In this document: one piece after another, positions 36,008-44,727 of the stretch | Layout: the number at the start of each line of letters is the position of its first letter | Numbering within the stretch: position 1 is the stretch's first letter | Assembly (NCBI RefSeq): GCF_903893715.1 | Contig: NZ_CAITNG010000013.1 | Coordinates: forward strand, 32,796 to 96,795 | Origin: an uncultured Mucilaginibacter sp. | Lineage (GTDB): Bacteria > Bacteroidota > Bacteroidia > Sphingobacteriales > Sphingobacteriaceae | Direction of reading: 5' to 3' | DNA length: 64,000 bases | Program-made: the position numbers and the translations under genes | The notes under the pieces: model-generated | The model's database searches: none | Seen by the model: only the letters and a program-made list of their open reading frames with translations | Told to the model about the DNA's origin: nothing

Positions 36008-36041
36008 AAAAAAACCGCCCCGCTATAAAGCCGGGGCGGGG
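36008..36041 (-). terminator. Terminator of the small LiaF-like gene
   Basis: CCGCCCCG (36015-36022) and CGGGGCGG (36032-36039) form a strong stem. On the minus strand it is followed by seven T residues, ending the transcript from the gene at 36070-36474 before the next LiaF-like gene. Confidence 0.88.
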
Positions 36042-36069
36042 TTGCCTGATATATGTTGAGTTAGGAATT

Positions 36070-36474
36070 TTATAAGTTGTCGGGCTGTTTGCCATATACA
36101 TCCTGCCCATATTGTCCATAAGGGTACCTACTGTTGCGCTCCCATTTGCTGCCTTTAACAAACAGCATGTAAATACCCGCACCAATAAGCATCAATGGCC
36201 AAAATATCATGTAGTGAAAACCTAAAGCCATGTTGGCCAAAAAGATGCCGCCTATAGCCATCATAATAATGGCACCCGGTTTGGTGAAGTTATGTTTTAC
36301 CCCGCTGGCAAAACCTATTAAAATCATCCACATAGGCCAGCTAAAAAGCCAAAATGGCAAGCTGAAAAATGTAACCTGGTTAAGCAGGTATACGATGCCG
36401 ATGCCTAAAAGTATAATGCCAAGGGTTAACCTATTATTATGACGAGGGTTGCTGTATTCGCTGTTGTTTTCCAT
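36070..36474 (-). CDS. Small LiaF-like/DUF5668 membrane protein
   Basis: A 134-residue protein with four hydrophobic segments (TLGIILLGIGIVYLLNQ, PFWLFSWPMWMILIGFASGVKHNF, GAIIMMAIGGIFLANMA, FWPLMLIGAGIYMLF) that match the N-terminal half of the neighbouring 278-residue protein closely (e.g. PFWLF-WPMW-I-G--SGVKHNF). It lacks the beta-repeat domain, so it looks like a truncated paralogue produced by duplication. ATG 36474 is preferred because upstream in-frame residues are not conserved with the paralogue. A terminator separates it from the downstream gene. Confidence 0.78.
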   Translation of the reverse strand: MENNSEYSNPRHNNRLTLGIILLGIGIVYLLNQVTFFSLPFWLFSWPMWMILIGFASGVKHNFTKPGAIIMMAIGGIFLANMALGFHYMIFWPLMLIGAGIYMLFVKGSKWERNSRYPYGQYGQDVYGKQPDNL

Positions 36475-36856
36475 TTCTGTTTCTATTTGATGACTCAAAA
36501 GTACAGTGATAAACACTGCGCGCCTATTTGATTTAGGCCGAACGCTTTAACTATTCGGTAAGTAGCGGGTATTGGTCGGTAAAAAATATCTGAAGGTTTG
36601 TTAAAGCTGGTGGTGGTGGGCATTTGCAAGACTTTTAAGTCTCACAAAATCTTGAATCCCGACTCTCCTCCTAACCGGCGGGAGGGGGGTAAATGTAGGA
36701 ATTTTTAAACACTCTTTTCCCCATTGGCCACTCTCAACTGCCACTGCCACTCACAGAGGAGGGGGGAAAAGTAGGATATTTTAATACCCTTACAATTCCT
36801 GCCACTCTTTACCGTAGCTGCTACTAAAAAGCAGGGGGGTATTTGTAAGAACTTTT
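36475..36856. repeat. Gene-free gap with three tandem ~75-bp G-tract units
   Basis: No gene. Three units each contain a run of six G at 36684-36689, 36761-36766 and 36834-36839 (spacing 77 and 73 bp), followed by a related tail: TAAATGTAGGAATTTTT, AAAAGTAGGATATTTT and TATTTGTAAGAACTTTTT. Each is preceded by CACTC-type words. On the minus strand the cores read TACATTTACCCCCC, TACTTTTCCCCCC and TACAAATACCCCCC. The third unit runs into the end of the next gene. Confidence 0.7.
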
Positions 36857-37144
36857 TCACCTTTTCAAAAACAGCAGCACTATTCCCAAAGTAACTCCAA
36901 CCTGTCCTACCCAAAAAATAAACATCCATTTAACAAGGTCAGCCTTATTCGCACCGGCTTCCTTACGGACGTTCGCTATCTCGCGAGAGACATGCTCTTT
37001 AGTAGCCAATGTTTTAATACTTGCTTCCACCGATCGTTCAGTTTTATTGTCGATATATTTAAACATCGCCTCGGTAATTTCACTGCCTAATTTCTCGGTC
37101 AGCACCCTATACAACCGGGCGGTTTCTTTTGCGTCCGAATACAT
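36857..37144 (-). CDS. Coiled-coil protein with C-terminal membrane anchor (DUF1640-like)
   Basis: A 95-residue protein: MYSDAKETARLYRVLTEKLGSEITEAMFKYID, a helical coiled-coil segment TERSVEASIKTLATKEHVSREIANVRKE, and one membrane helix WMFIFWVGQVGVTLGIVLLFL at the C-terminus. The layout is that of DUF1640/CCDC90-type proteins. ATG 37144 is preferred to a start eight residues upstream. Function unknown. Confidence 0.68.
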   Translation of the reverse strand: MYSDAKETARLYRVLTEKLGSEITEAMFKYIDNKTERSVEASIKTLATKEHVSREIANVRKEAGANKADLVKWMFIFWVGQVGVTLGIVLLFLKR

Positions 37145-37168
37145 ACAAATATAAAAAATTACGTTCAA

Positions 37169-37332
37169 AATTTTAACATTGCCCAGTTAGGGGCCGGCGG
37201 TTTCCTTATCACTTATCCCACTCGTACCACCAGCCCCATCACCAAACAAATCTTTCTTATCATCACTTCGCCCCAAACAATCAGCAAAATCATACTAATC
37301 ATTCTCACAATAAGCCAAATCAAAATCTGCGG
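37169..37332. other. Low-G intergenic stretch
   Basis: Pyrimidine- and A-rich sequence with little G between 37200 and 37320. No gene, hairpin or promoter recognised. Confidence 0.4.
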
Positions 37333-37677
37333 TCAGGCTCTCTTACTATTCATCTTCAAAAACTCGTTCGCTACCACCTCGGTCACATAGCGCTTGTTGC
37401 CATCTTTGTCAACATAATTCCTGCTGGCAAGTTTGCCGTCAATGGCAACCTCGTCGCCTTTCTTTAACATCTCTTCGGCAAACTTGGCTTGCGCGCCCCA
37501 TATTACTATGTTATGCCACTGTGTTTCCGTAACCTTTTCGCCTTTGTCGTTTTTGTAGCTTTCGTTAGTGGCCAATGCCAGTTTTACCAGTTTACGGTTG
37601 TTGTCAAAATTCTTTACTTCCGGATCCATCCCTAAGTTGCCTACCAGGCGTACGCTGTTTTTTAATGTGCTCATCAT
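37333..37677 (-). CDS. ssb: Short single-stranded DNA-binding protein (OB fold, tail-less)
   Basis: A 114-residue SSB: NSVRLVGNLGMDPEVKNFDNNRKLVKLALATNESY, TQWHNIVIWGAQAKFAEEMLKKGDEVAIDGKLASRNYVDKDGNKRYVTEVVANEF is the full OB-fold domain. It ends right after the fold (KMNSKRA) and lacks the acidic DDDIPF-type tail that recruits repair and replication proteins. It is therefore probably a secondary SSB used in DNA uptake, repair or by a mobile element, not the housekeeping one. Confidence 0.92.
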   Translation of the reverse strand: MMSTLKNSVRLVGNLGMDPEVKNFDNNRKLVKLALATNESYKNDKGEKVTETQWHNIVIWGAQAKFAEEMLKKGDEVAIDGKLASRNYVDKDGNKRYVTEVVANEFLKMNSKRA

Positions 37678-37845
37678 TTCTCTTTTTTTTTAATTCGTGA
37701 TAATTCATGTTTTTCAATCAACACCACAAAGTTGCGGCAGTTGGTTTGCCCTATCCGTATAATAAACATTTCTAAATGTTAATTTTCGTTTGTAAGCGTT
37801 TGCAAATGGATAAAGAATGCCTAACTTTATGCTAAACAATAATTT

Positions 37846-38211
37846 ATGCCCCAGGAAAGATTGTGTTTGGATTGCGGAACGGTATTGCATGGTCGGTCCG
37901 ACAAAAAATTTTGCGACGACCAGTGCCGCAACAATTATAACAACCAGCTCAACAGCGAGAGTTATAACCTGGTGCGCAACATCAATAACATACTAAAGCG
38001 CAACCGCCGCATTATGGAAGAGTTTAACCCAACTGGCAAAACCAAGGTTACCCGAAAAAAACTATCGGCAAAAGGCTTTAATTTCGATTATATTACCAGT
38101 ATCTACCAAACCAAAACCGGCAGTACTTATAATTTTTGCTATGAGTACGGATATTTGCTATTGGATAACGATGAGGTGCTATTAGTTAAGCGCGAAGAAA
38201 AAGAAAACTGA
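37846..38211 (+). CDS. Small zinc-ribbon protein of unknown function
   Basis: A 121-residue basic protein with an N-terminal zinc-ribbon: CLDCGTVLHGRSDKKFCDDQCRNNYNNQ (C-x2-C, C-x3-C). The remainder is helical and then beta-rich (TGSTYNFCYEYGYLLLDNDEVLLVKRE). Proteins of this shape are frequent in Bacteroidota and often sit beside DNA-metabolism genes; ssb is divergent here. No function known to me. Confidence 0.78.
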   Translation: MPQERLCLDCGTVLHGRSDKKFCDDQCRNNYNNQLNSESYNLVRNINNILKRNRRIMEEFNPTGKTKVTRKKLSAKGFNFDYITSIYQTKTGSTYNFCYEYGYLLLDNDEVLLVKREEKEN

Positions 38212-38271
38212 TCTTATTTTATAAATACCTCTGCGGGGAGTATTTTTTGTACAATAAATTCGACACCCATC

Positions 38272-38626
38272 ATGAAGTTAATTAGCATCATTTCTATCCC
38301 TGTAATCGACCAGGCCGCGTCAAAAGAGTTTTATTTGAAACTGGGTTTTAAACTGATTGTTGAAAATGATCTTGGCAAAGGGCAAAAGTGGGTTCAATTG
38401 GGTATTGAAGGGGGCTCAAGCATCCATAACCTTGGTAACCTGGTTTGATAATATGCCTCCGAGTTGTATAAACGGTCTGGTTATCGATTGCGAAGACCTT
38501 AATGCCGAAATAAAGACCTTGACCGAAAAGGGTATTGAAGTTGGCACTATCGACAAAACGCCTTGGGGGATATTTGCCGCCATAAAAGATCCCGATGGCA
38601 ACAGGTTAAGCCTGCACCAACGCTAA
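38272..38626 (+). pseudogene. VOC/glyoxalase-fold gene broken by a +1 frameshift
   Basis: From ATG 38272 the frame encodes MKLISIISIPVIDQAASKEFYLKLGFKLIVEN...WVQLGIEGG, the first half of a VOC-superfamily domain, then stops at TGA 38446-38448. The +1 frame continues without gap as AQASITLVTWFDNMPPSCINGLVIDCEDLNAEI to NRLSLHQR. The shift lies in a run of five G (38410-38414): with four G the halves join into one normal VOC protein of about 117 residues. The cause is a real mutation or a base-calling error. The 3' end overlaps tdk (convergent) by 4 bp. Confidence 0.82.
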
Positions 38627-39198
38627 TTGTTCAGATTATAACACACTCTGCACCGCGGCTCATAAGTTTCCTTTTCGCCCAACAGTATTTTAGTGTCGTT
38701 GGCTACTAAGCGGTACGAGTATAAAGCAGGGTTTCCGCAAACCACACACACGGCCTGCACTTTGGTTACCGATTCGGCAATGGCCATAATGGCGGGCATG
38801 GGGCCAAAAGGTTTGCCCAAAAAATCCATATCCAGGCCAGCCACTATTACGCGTATGCCTTTATTGGCCAGTCGGTTGCAAACGTCGGGTAGTTCCTCAT
38901 CAAAAAACTGGGCCTCGTCAATGCCTACCACCTGCGTATTGCTGCTCAGTAACAGTATCGACGATGCGTTTTCGACAGGTGTCGAGTGAATCGAGTTCAG
39001 GTCGTGCGATACAATAGCGGTCTCGTCATAGCGTACATCGGTTTTGGGTTTAAATATCTCCACGTTCAAACGGGCTATCTGCGCACGTTTTAGCCTGCGT
39101 ATCAGTTCTTCGGTTTTGCCCGAAAACATCGATCCGCATATTAACTCTATACTCCCGCCAAATTCGCTGCGCCGTTTGTTGTACTCGCTAAAAAGCAT
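38623..39198 (-). CDS. tdk: Thymidine kinase, type II
   Basis: A 191-residue salvage enzyme phosphorylating thymidine with ATP. P-loop [15 protein letters not shown], the DEAQFF catalytic/Mg motif, the lasso-region [12 protein letters not shown] and paired zinc cysteines CVVCG and CRVCY are present. Length is typical of the type II family. Divergent from the helical hypothetical gene at 39286. Confidence 0.95.
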   Translation of the reverse strand: MLFSEYNKRRSEFGGSIELICGSMFSGKTEELIRRLKRAQIARLNVEIFKPKTDVRYDETAIVSHDLNSIHSTPVENASSILLLSSNTQVVGIDEAQFFDEELPDVCNRLANKGIRVIVAGLDMDFLGKPFGPMPAIMAIAESVTKVQAVCVVCGNPALYSYRLVANDTKILLGEKETYEPRCRVCYNLNN

Positions 39199-39285
39199 CT
39201 TTACATTATATGTTGACGGCTAATATCAGAATTTAATGGTATTTTCGTTCTAATATTTTACCAACATATTCCCGCCGGCATAATT

Positions 39286-40125
39286 ATGAAGCAAGAAGAA
39301 ATTTTCAAGAAGATTGGTATCATATTAAACGAATTGCACGAACAATACGAGTTTATCGAAAAAACCAAAGACGATATAAACGACCTGGAGTTGGAGCTGT
39401 TTGCCGCCAACACCCATTACCTGATAGAGAACATCGAGGTTTTGCGCAAACACAATAAACACAAACCCGAAGCACAGACTACGGTAGAAAGTCCGCCTGT
39501 TACCGAAAAGTTTTTTGAACCGGTGGTACAACCCGCGCAGACATCAAGAAGCTCAAAAAAAGAACCGGTAGCTAAAGCCGATGATGCGATGACCGAAGAT
39601 ATAAAACCGGAAGAACCTATAATAAGGCACGAACTGAAACTGGATGATATTGAACCAATGGCTTACGATGAAGAGGACATCGCTTTTTTAGAAGACGAGC
39701 CCGAGGTTGAGCCTGAAAAGCCGGCCGAAGTATCGCCCAAACCGGTTGAAAATGTTATTGAAAAACCTGTTGAAGTTTTGCCCGTCGAACATCATGTTAC
39801 CGCTATTAAACCAGCGACTACCGTAAACCAGGTAATTGCCGGTCAATTACAACAAACACGCCTCGCCGACCAATTTGACCTGTCGGCTATCAGCGATCTT
39901 AAATCGGCAATAAACCTTAACGATAAACTGCTGTATGTAAAAGACCTGTTTAACGGTTACAGCATGGCTTACGGCGAAGCTGTAGACATACTAAACCACT
40001 TTAACAAATTTGAGGAGGCCGATAACTTTTTAAAGGCAAACTACACCAAAAAAAATAACTGGGAAGCCAGGCAAGCAACCGCCGATAAGTTTTATGCGCT
40101 GCTGAGGCGACGTTATCCGGCGTAG
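39286..40125 (+). CDS. Bacteroidota-type hypothetical protein with acidic linker
   Basis: A 279-residue cytoplasmic protein in three parts: a helical N-terminal coiled coil (about 1-60, MKQEEIFKKIGIILNELHEQYEFIEK), an acidic Pro/Glu/Val-rich linker (60-190), and a compact helical C-terminal domain (LKSAINLNDKLLYVKDLFNGYSMAYGEAVDILNHF, then EARQATADKFYALLRRRY). I recognise the C-terminal block as recurring in Bacteroidota proteins of unknown function. It is convergent with rodA, 2 bp apart. Confidence 0.75.
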   Translation: MKQEEIFKKIGIILNELHEQYEFIEKTKDDINDLELELFAANTHYLIENIEVLRKHNKHKPEAQTTVESPPVTEKFFEPVVQPAQTSRSSKKEPVAKADDAMTEDIKPEEPIIRHELKLDDIEPMAYDEEDIAFLEDEPEVEPEKPAEVSPKPVENVIEKPVEVLPVEHHVTAIKPATTVNQVIAGQLQQTRLADQFDLSAISDLKSAINLNDKLLYVKDLFNGYSMAYGEAVDILNHFNKFEEADNFLKANYTKKNNWEARQATADKFYALLRRRYPA

Positions 40126-40127
40126 CA

Positions 40128-41399
40128 TTAACCCGATACCACACCCATTCGGTTCGAATCGAGCTTTACCAGCGTGAACAACAAAAAGGTAAAACTCCAC
40201 AAAGACGAACCGCCATAGCTGATGAACGGCAATGGGATACCGATAACAGGTACCGCGCCAATGGTAAGCCCGATATTGATAAAAAAGTGGAAGAAAATAA
40301 CACAGGCCACACCGTAACCATAAATGCGCGAAAATGGTGACCGCTGTCGCTCGGCGAGCACGATAATGCGCAGGATAAGGAATATATACAGTCCAACCAC
40401 AACCACCGATCCCGCAAAGCCCCACTCTTCGCCTACGGTACAAAAAATAAAATCGGTACTCTGCTCCGGCACAAACGAGAAGCGCGTTTGTGTGCCTTTT
40501 AAATAGCCCTTACCCCAAAGTTTGCCTGAGCCTATAGCTATCTTCGATTGGTGAACGTTATAACCTGCTTTTTTCAAATCAGATTGCAGTCCCAACCATT
40601 CGTCAATACGCACCCTTTGGTGTTCTTTTATAATGTGTTTATAGATAAATGGAACAGCCACTACAAATAGTATCGAAAGCGCCATTCCGGCCAAAATGGT
40701 AAACGCGAGCCTTCGGTGCCGCCGCACAATGGCGATGATGATGCCGGCAACAACAAGCACCCCACCAATAACAAATATCTGCTTAAACACCAGCGATAAG
40801 ATAAACAGCACGATAAAAATAGCACCCAATATCAAAAATATTGGCGAAAGCCCCTCCCGGTACAAAACAAATATCAATGAGCAAAAAACAAGGGTCGAGC
40901 CGTCATCGGGTTGTAGCTTGATGAGCAACATGGGCACTAAAATAATGGCTGCTGCGATGAAGAATGACTTGGCCTCGGTTATCTTGATGTTCACCCCACT
41001 TAAATACCGGGCCAACAGCAAGCACGTGGCATATTTTGCAAACTCAGATGGCTGTAGCCTGAAAGTGCCGATGGATATCCAAGCCTGGTTACCGCCAACA
41101 TTACGGCCCACCGCCAATACCAGAACCAGTAAAAAAATAGTGATGCCGTAAAACACCGGCGCCAAAGCGTTGAAAAACCGGCTATCCAGCAACAAAATAA
41201 TGGTTGCCAAAACGATGGCCGTCAATATCCAGATGAATTGCTTTTCATAATCGGTCTTCATCCCAAAAATACCGGGGTGTGTTTCGTCAAAAACTGCCGA
41301 ATGTATATTGAACCAGCCGATGGTGCATAACGCCAGGTAGATGAACACGGTTATCCAATCCACATTGTAAAAAAAGCTGCGTTGGTTATAAGTGTTCAT
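40128..41399 (-). CDS. rodA: Rod-shape-determining glycosyltransferase RodA
   Basis: A 423-residue SEDS-family polytopic peptidoglycan polymerase of the elongasome. Ten or so membrane helices are visible. SEDS hallmarks are the [34 protein letters not shown] block, the catalytic-loop region [40 protein letters not shown] (here [13 protein letters not shown]) and the final [11 protein letters not shown]. It works with PBP2, whose gene overlaps its start by 14 bp. Confidence 0.95.
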   Translation of the reverse strand: [423 protein letters not shown]

Positions 41400-43380
41400 T
41401 TCTTTTCGGCTGGATAGCGGTCAGTTGTTGGGGTATTTTTTCGCCTTTACGCGATGCACTTTTCAGTCCTTTTTTGCTTTTAACACTGTTCGCCTTAATT
41501 TTCTTTACAGAATCAGCTTTGGCCATTGCCGCTTTCGCGGCAGGGCTAAGGACTTTCAAGGCAGGCAATAGGTTTTGTTGCATAATCCATTGGGGAGTTT
41601 TACCCGATGGCCTCGAGGTAAGCGTATCTCTCAAATATTTTTCAACAATATAGCTGGCAATTGGTGCGGCCCAATCTGCGCCCTGCCCCGAATTTTCAAC
41701 AACCACGGCGATGGCGATTCTTGGGTTTACCCTCGGCGCGAAGGCAACGAACACCGAATGATTTTTAGCATTATTGCGTTGCACAGTACCGGTTTTACCG
41801 CACATCACAATGCCCGATATTTGCGACGCAGCCGCTGTACCGTGCTCAACCACCTCCTGCATACCGTCGATAACCGGCTCAAAGTATAGCTGTTCAATAC
41901 CAACATCATTCTTTATCTTATACTCCTGCCTGATCACATCCTTACCGCCGATAGATTTGATAAGGTGCGGCCTGTAAAAGTAACCATGATTGGCTATAAT
42001 ACACTCAATATTTGCCATTTGTAAAGGCGTAGCTAATAATTCACCCTGACCTATTGCATCTGATATGAATGTACTTGAGCGCCATCTGGTGCCGTTAAAA
42101 ATCTTATCGTAAAATTCTGCCGAAGGAACATTACCTCTCACTTCGTTGGGCAGGTCGACATCTAATTTGCTGCCAAAACCAAATTTGAGTACTTTTTGCC
42201 GCCAGTCAATAAAATTGGTACGAGTGTTTTGCGCACCATTTTGGTTCATCAACTTATCAAAAACGTTGCAGAAATAGGTATTGCATGATCCGGCTATGCC
42301 GAGCCTTAGATCAGTAACGCCATGATGGTGGGTACAGGCCACAAAGTGGTTACCTGCCTGATAGCCGCCTGCACAAAAATAAGTGGTCTGTGGCGTAATC
42401 ATACCTTCCTGCAATGCAATGAGGGCACTCAGTGGTTTAAACGAAGAACCCGGTGGGTATCGTGCCTGTATCGGGCGGATAAAAAACGGATCGTAAGGAT
42501 TTACAGAAAGCTGGGCAACATTGTTACCCCTATCGCGTCCGGTAAGCAGGTTAGGATCGTACGTAGGACTGCTCACAAAAGCCAATATCTCGCCGGTCGA
42601 TGGTTCGATAGCCACAATGCTGCCCACCTTATTCGCCATTAGCCTTTCGCCCAATTTTTGTATCCGGCTGTCTATCGATGATTGTAGTATTTTTCCCGGC
42701 ACGGCCGAAGTATCGTATAAACCGTTTAAATAATGGCCTTTAGTAACCCCTCGCGAGTCGACCAGTAAATTACGTATACCACGCTGTCCCCGTAACGAAT
42801 CCTCGTAAGCGCGTTCAACACCTGTGCGGCCAATATAATCGCCTTTTTGATAATAACCATGCGATTTTTTAATATCTAAATCGGTAACCTCATCAGTATA
42901 ACCTAAAAACTGAGCAGCAATTGAATCGGGGTAGGTACGTACCTTGCGCAACAACGGAGTAAAACCCGGAAACTCGAACAGATGTTCCTGGAATGACGCG
43001 TACAACCGCTCAGGTATCTGTTTCTCGAACGGTGAGGGTAACGACCGGGAGTAGGCCAATGCCTTTACCCAACGTTTATAAAAACCTTCTTTATCAATAC
43101 CTATCAGGCTGCAAAACTTGGCGGTATCAAACGCTTTTACTTCGCGCGGCACCACCATAATATCGTAGATTGGTTCGTTTTGTACCAATATTACGCCTCT
43201 TCGGTCCAAAATGGTGCCCCTGCTGGGGAAATCAATTACCTTTTTCACCACATTGTCCTTGGCCGATACACTGTATTGGTTGTCAACCATCTGTATATAA
43301 TACAAACGGCCAAGCAAGGCCAGGGCCATCACAATAAAAAAGGTTTGAATAACGTAGCGGCGCTCAAAAAAACTGTTCAT
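41386..43380 (-). CDS. mrdA: Penicillin-binding protein 2 (elongasome transpeptidase)
   Basis: A 664-residue inner-membrane transpeptidase cross-linking peptidoglycan during elongation. One N-terminal membrane helix (10-28) is followed by the dimerisation/pedestal region (FPSRGTILDRRGVILVQNEP, GRTGVERAYEDSLRGQRG) and the transpeptidase domain with nucleophile S312 in SSFK, a SCN motif (GSCNTYFCN) and KTGT. The C-terminal 60 residues are basic and low complexity. Coupled to mreD (TAATG, 1-bp overlap) and rodA. Confidence 0.95.
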   Translation of the reverse strand: MNSFFERRYVIQTFFIVMALALLGRLYYIQMVDNQYSVSAKDNVVKKVIDFPSRGTILDRRGVILVQNEPIYDIMVVPREVKAFDTAKFCSLIGIDKEGFYKRWVKALAYSRSLPSPFEKQIPERLYASFQEHLFEFPGFTPLLRKVRTYPDSIAAQFLGYTDEVTDLDIKKSHGYYQKGDYIGRTGVERAYEDSLRGQRGIRNLLVDSRGVTKGHYLNGLYDTSAVPGKILQSSIDSRIQKLGERLMANKVGSIVAIEPSTGEILAFVSSPTYDPNLLTGRDRGNNVAQLSVNPYDPFFIRPIQARYPPGSSFKPLSALIALQEGMITPQTTYFCAGGYQAGNHFVACTHHHGVTDLRLGIAGSCNTYFCNVFDKLMNQNGAQNTRTNFIDWRQKVLKFGFGSKLDVDLPNEVRGNVPSAEFYDKIFNGTRWRSSTFISDAIGQGELLATPLQMANIECIIANHGYFYRPHLIKSIGGKDVIRQEYKIKNDVGIEQLYFEPVIDGMQEVVEHGTAAASQISGIVMCGKTGTVQRNNAKNHSVFVAFAPRVNPRIAIAVVVENSGQGADWAAPIASYIVEKYLRDTLTSRPSGKTPQWIMQQNLLPALKVLSPAAKAAMAKADSVKKIKANSVKSKKGLKSASRKGEKIPQQLTAIQPKRNEHL

Positions 43381-43895
43381 TAACGTTCTTTCCTCCGGAA
43401 AAACAACAAGCCGGAAATCAGCATTAAAAATACGGTAAATACCGAACTTAATACAAATCTGGTGAAGGTATATTGTATTTCGGATATGCGGAAAACTTCA
43501 AGGTTGAAAAGGAAGAAATGATGGATAAGTGTTAAAATAAGGGCGTACATAAAAAACCACCGGAAGCCCATTGCATCAAGTGTTGGATCGGGCTCATTGT
43601 CAAAGCCATCTTTTTCAACAGTCACACTAATAAACAGGATTCGCGCGAAGGCCAAAAGCGTGCATGCTGCCGCGTGCAAACCCGGCGTATCATAAAAAGC
43701 ATCGATGGTAATACCAATCACGAAAGACAAAACGAACAAAACAATATTGGGTGTTTGGAACTGCAATAGCAGAATAAAGAGGATATAGGGATATGGCGTG
43801 GAAAGATTGTACAGCGTAAAGTTTTTCAGCAAGAAAACCTGCAAAAACACCAATATGGCAAATCTTACTAAGTTGACTATAAAAATCCTAATCAT
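43380..43895 (-). CDS. mreD: Rod-shape-determining protein MreD
   Basis: A 171-residue membrane protein with five or six helices (FAILVFLQVFLLKNFTLYN, YILFILLLQFQTPNIVLFVLSFVIGITIDAFYDTPGLHAAACTLLAFARI, FFMYALILTLIHHFFLFNLEVF). Sequence conservation of MreD is low; the assignment rests on topology, the GLHAAACTLLAF segment, and its place between mreC and mrdA. It overlaps mreC by 8 bp. Confidence 0.9.
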   Translation of the reverse strand: MIRIFIVNLVRFAILVFLQVFLLKNFTLYNLSTPYPYILFILLLQFQTPNIVLFVLSFVIGITIDAFYDTPGLHAAACTLLAFARILFISVTVEKDGFDNEPDPTLDAMGFRWFFMYALILTLIHHFFLFNLEVFRISEIQYTFTRFVLSSVFTVFLMLISGLLFFRRKER

Positions 43896-44724
43896 CTTTT
43901 TTCCGTGCGGCCTCCACTTGGGTTTGTTCTGTTGCTAACCGGTTGTTTATTACATATACATATTCCAGCTTACTGTAATCAACGGCTAAAGCAACATCCA
44001 TGTTTAAAAACAGACCGCCATCCTTCGATTGTAAGCTGCTGATTTTGCCTATTGGGATGCCTGCAGGGTAAATGGAAGAAAGGTTCGATGTAACCACCAA
44101 CTCGCCTTTGCGGGGCTTTACATTGTTTGCAACATCCACCAATAGCCCCGCATGTGGGTCGAGGTTATCGCCCCACAGAAAGTTGCCGATGTCGCGGGTA
44201 TCAGCCAGCATCGCACTGATGCGCGTTTCCTTGTGCAGTACCGATTGAATATTGGCCAAATGCTCGGAGGTGTTTACTACCACGCCAACAACACCTGCGC
44301 TACAAATAACACTCATACCTTTAGCTATACCGTCTTTACTGCCTTTATTTATAGTAAGGTAATTATTGCGGTGGTTAACCGAATTGTTGATCACCTTTGC
44401 CATGATATATGTGTATTGCTGCTTATAGATACTGTCGACAACTTTGCGTTTAACCAATGTGTCCACATAAAACGACGACTTCAGCAGGTTGTGTAAACGT
44501 GCGTTTTCCGTGGCCAGACTGTCGTTAACCTTGCCTAATGATAAATACCCACTTATTTGACTCATCTTATCGTAAACCGTACCTGTAACATTGTTTGAGG
44601 ATTCGATGTACGTAGCCTTTTGAAAGGAGTTGTAGTTGACCAGGATGAAAATGGAAATAAACTCAAAAATGATGAACAAAAAAAATGCGTTGTACTTGCT
44701 GATAAAAATTAACAGGTTACGCAT
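43888..44724 (-). CDS. mreC: Rod-shape-determining protein MreC
   Basis: A 278-residue periplasmic scaffold with an N-terminal membrane helix (10-32), a coiled coil (YDKMSQISGYLSLGKVNDSLATENARLHNLL) and the beta-barrel domain (YIMAKVINNSVNHRNNYLTINKGSKDGIAKGMSVICSAGVVGVVVNTSEH, LLVDVANNVKPRKGELVVTSNLSSIYPAGIPIGKISS). It links MreB filaments to PBP2/RodA. A large inverted repeat separates it from mreB. Confidence 0.94.
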   Translation of the reverse strand: MRNLLIFISKYNAFFLFIIFEFISIFILVNYNSFQKATYIESSNNVTGTVYDKMSQISGYLSLGKVNDSLATENARLHNLLKSSFYVDTLVKRKVVDSIYKQQYTYIMAKVINNSVNHRNNYLTINKGSKDGIAKGMSVICSAGVVGVVVNTSEHLANIQSVLHKETRISAMLADTRDIGNFLWGDNLDPHAGLLVDVANNVKPRKGELVVTSNLSSIYPAGIPIGKISSLQSKDGGLFLNMDVALAVDYSKLEYVYVINNRLATEQTQVEAARKKDD

Positions 44725-44727
44725 TCT

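Noticed and set aside
36684..36870. CRISPR-like or tandem gene remnants from the three G-tract units
   Set aside because: Only three degenerate units with T-rich tails; no conserved repeat of CRISPR type.
38272..38626. Programmed ribosomal frameshifting in the VOC gene
   Set aside because: No slippery heptamer or downstream structure apparent; a single extra G explains it more simply.
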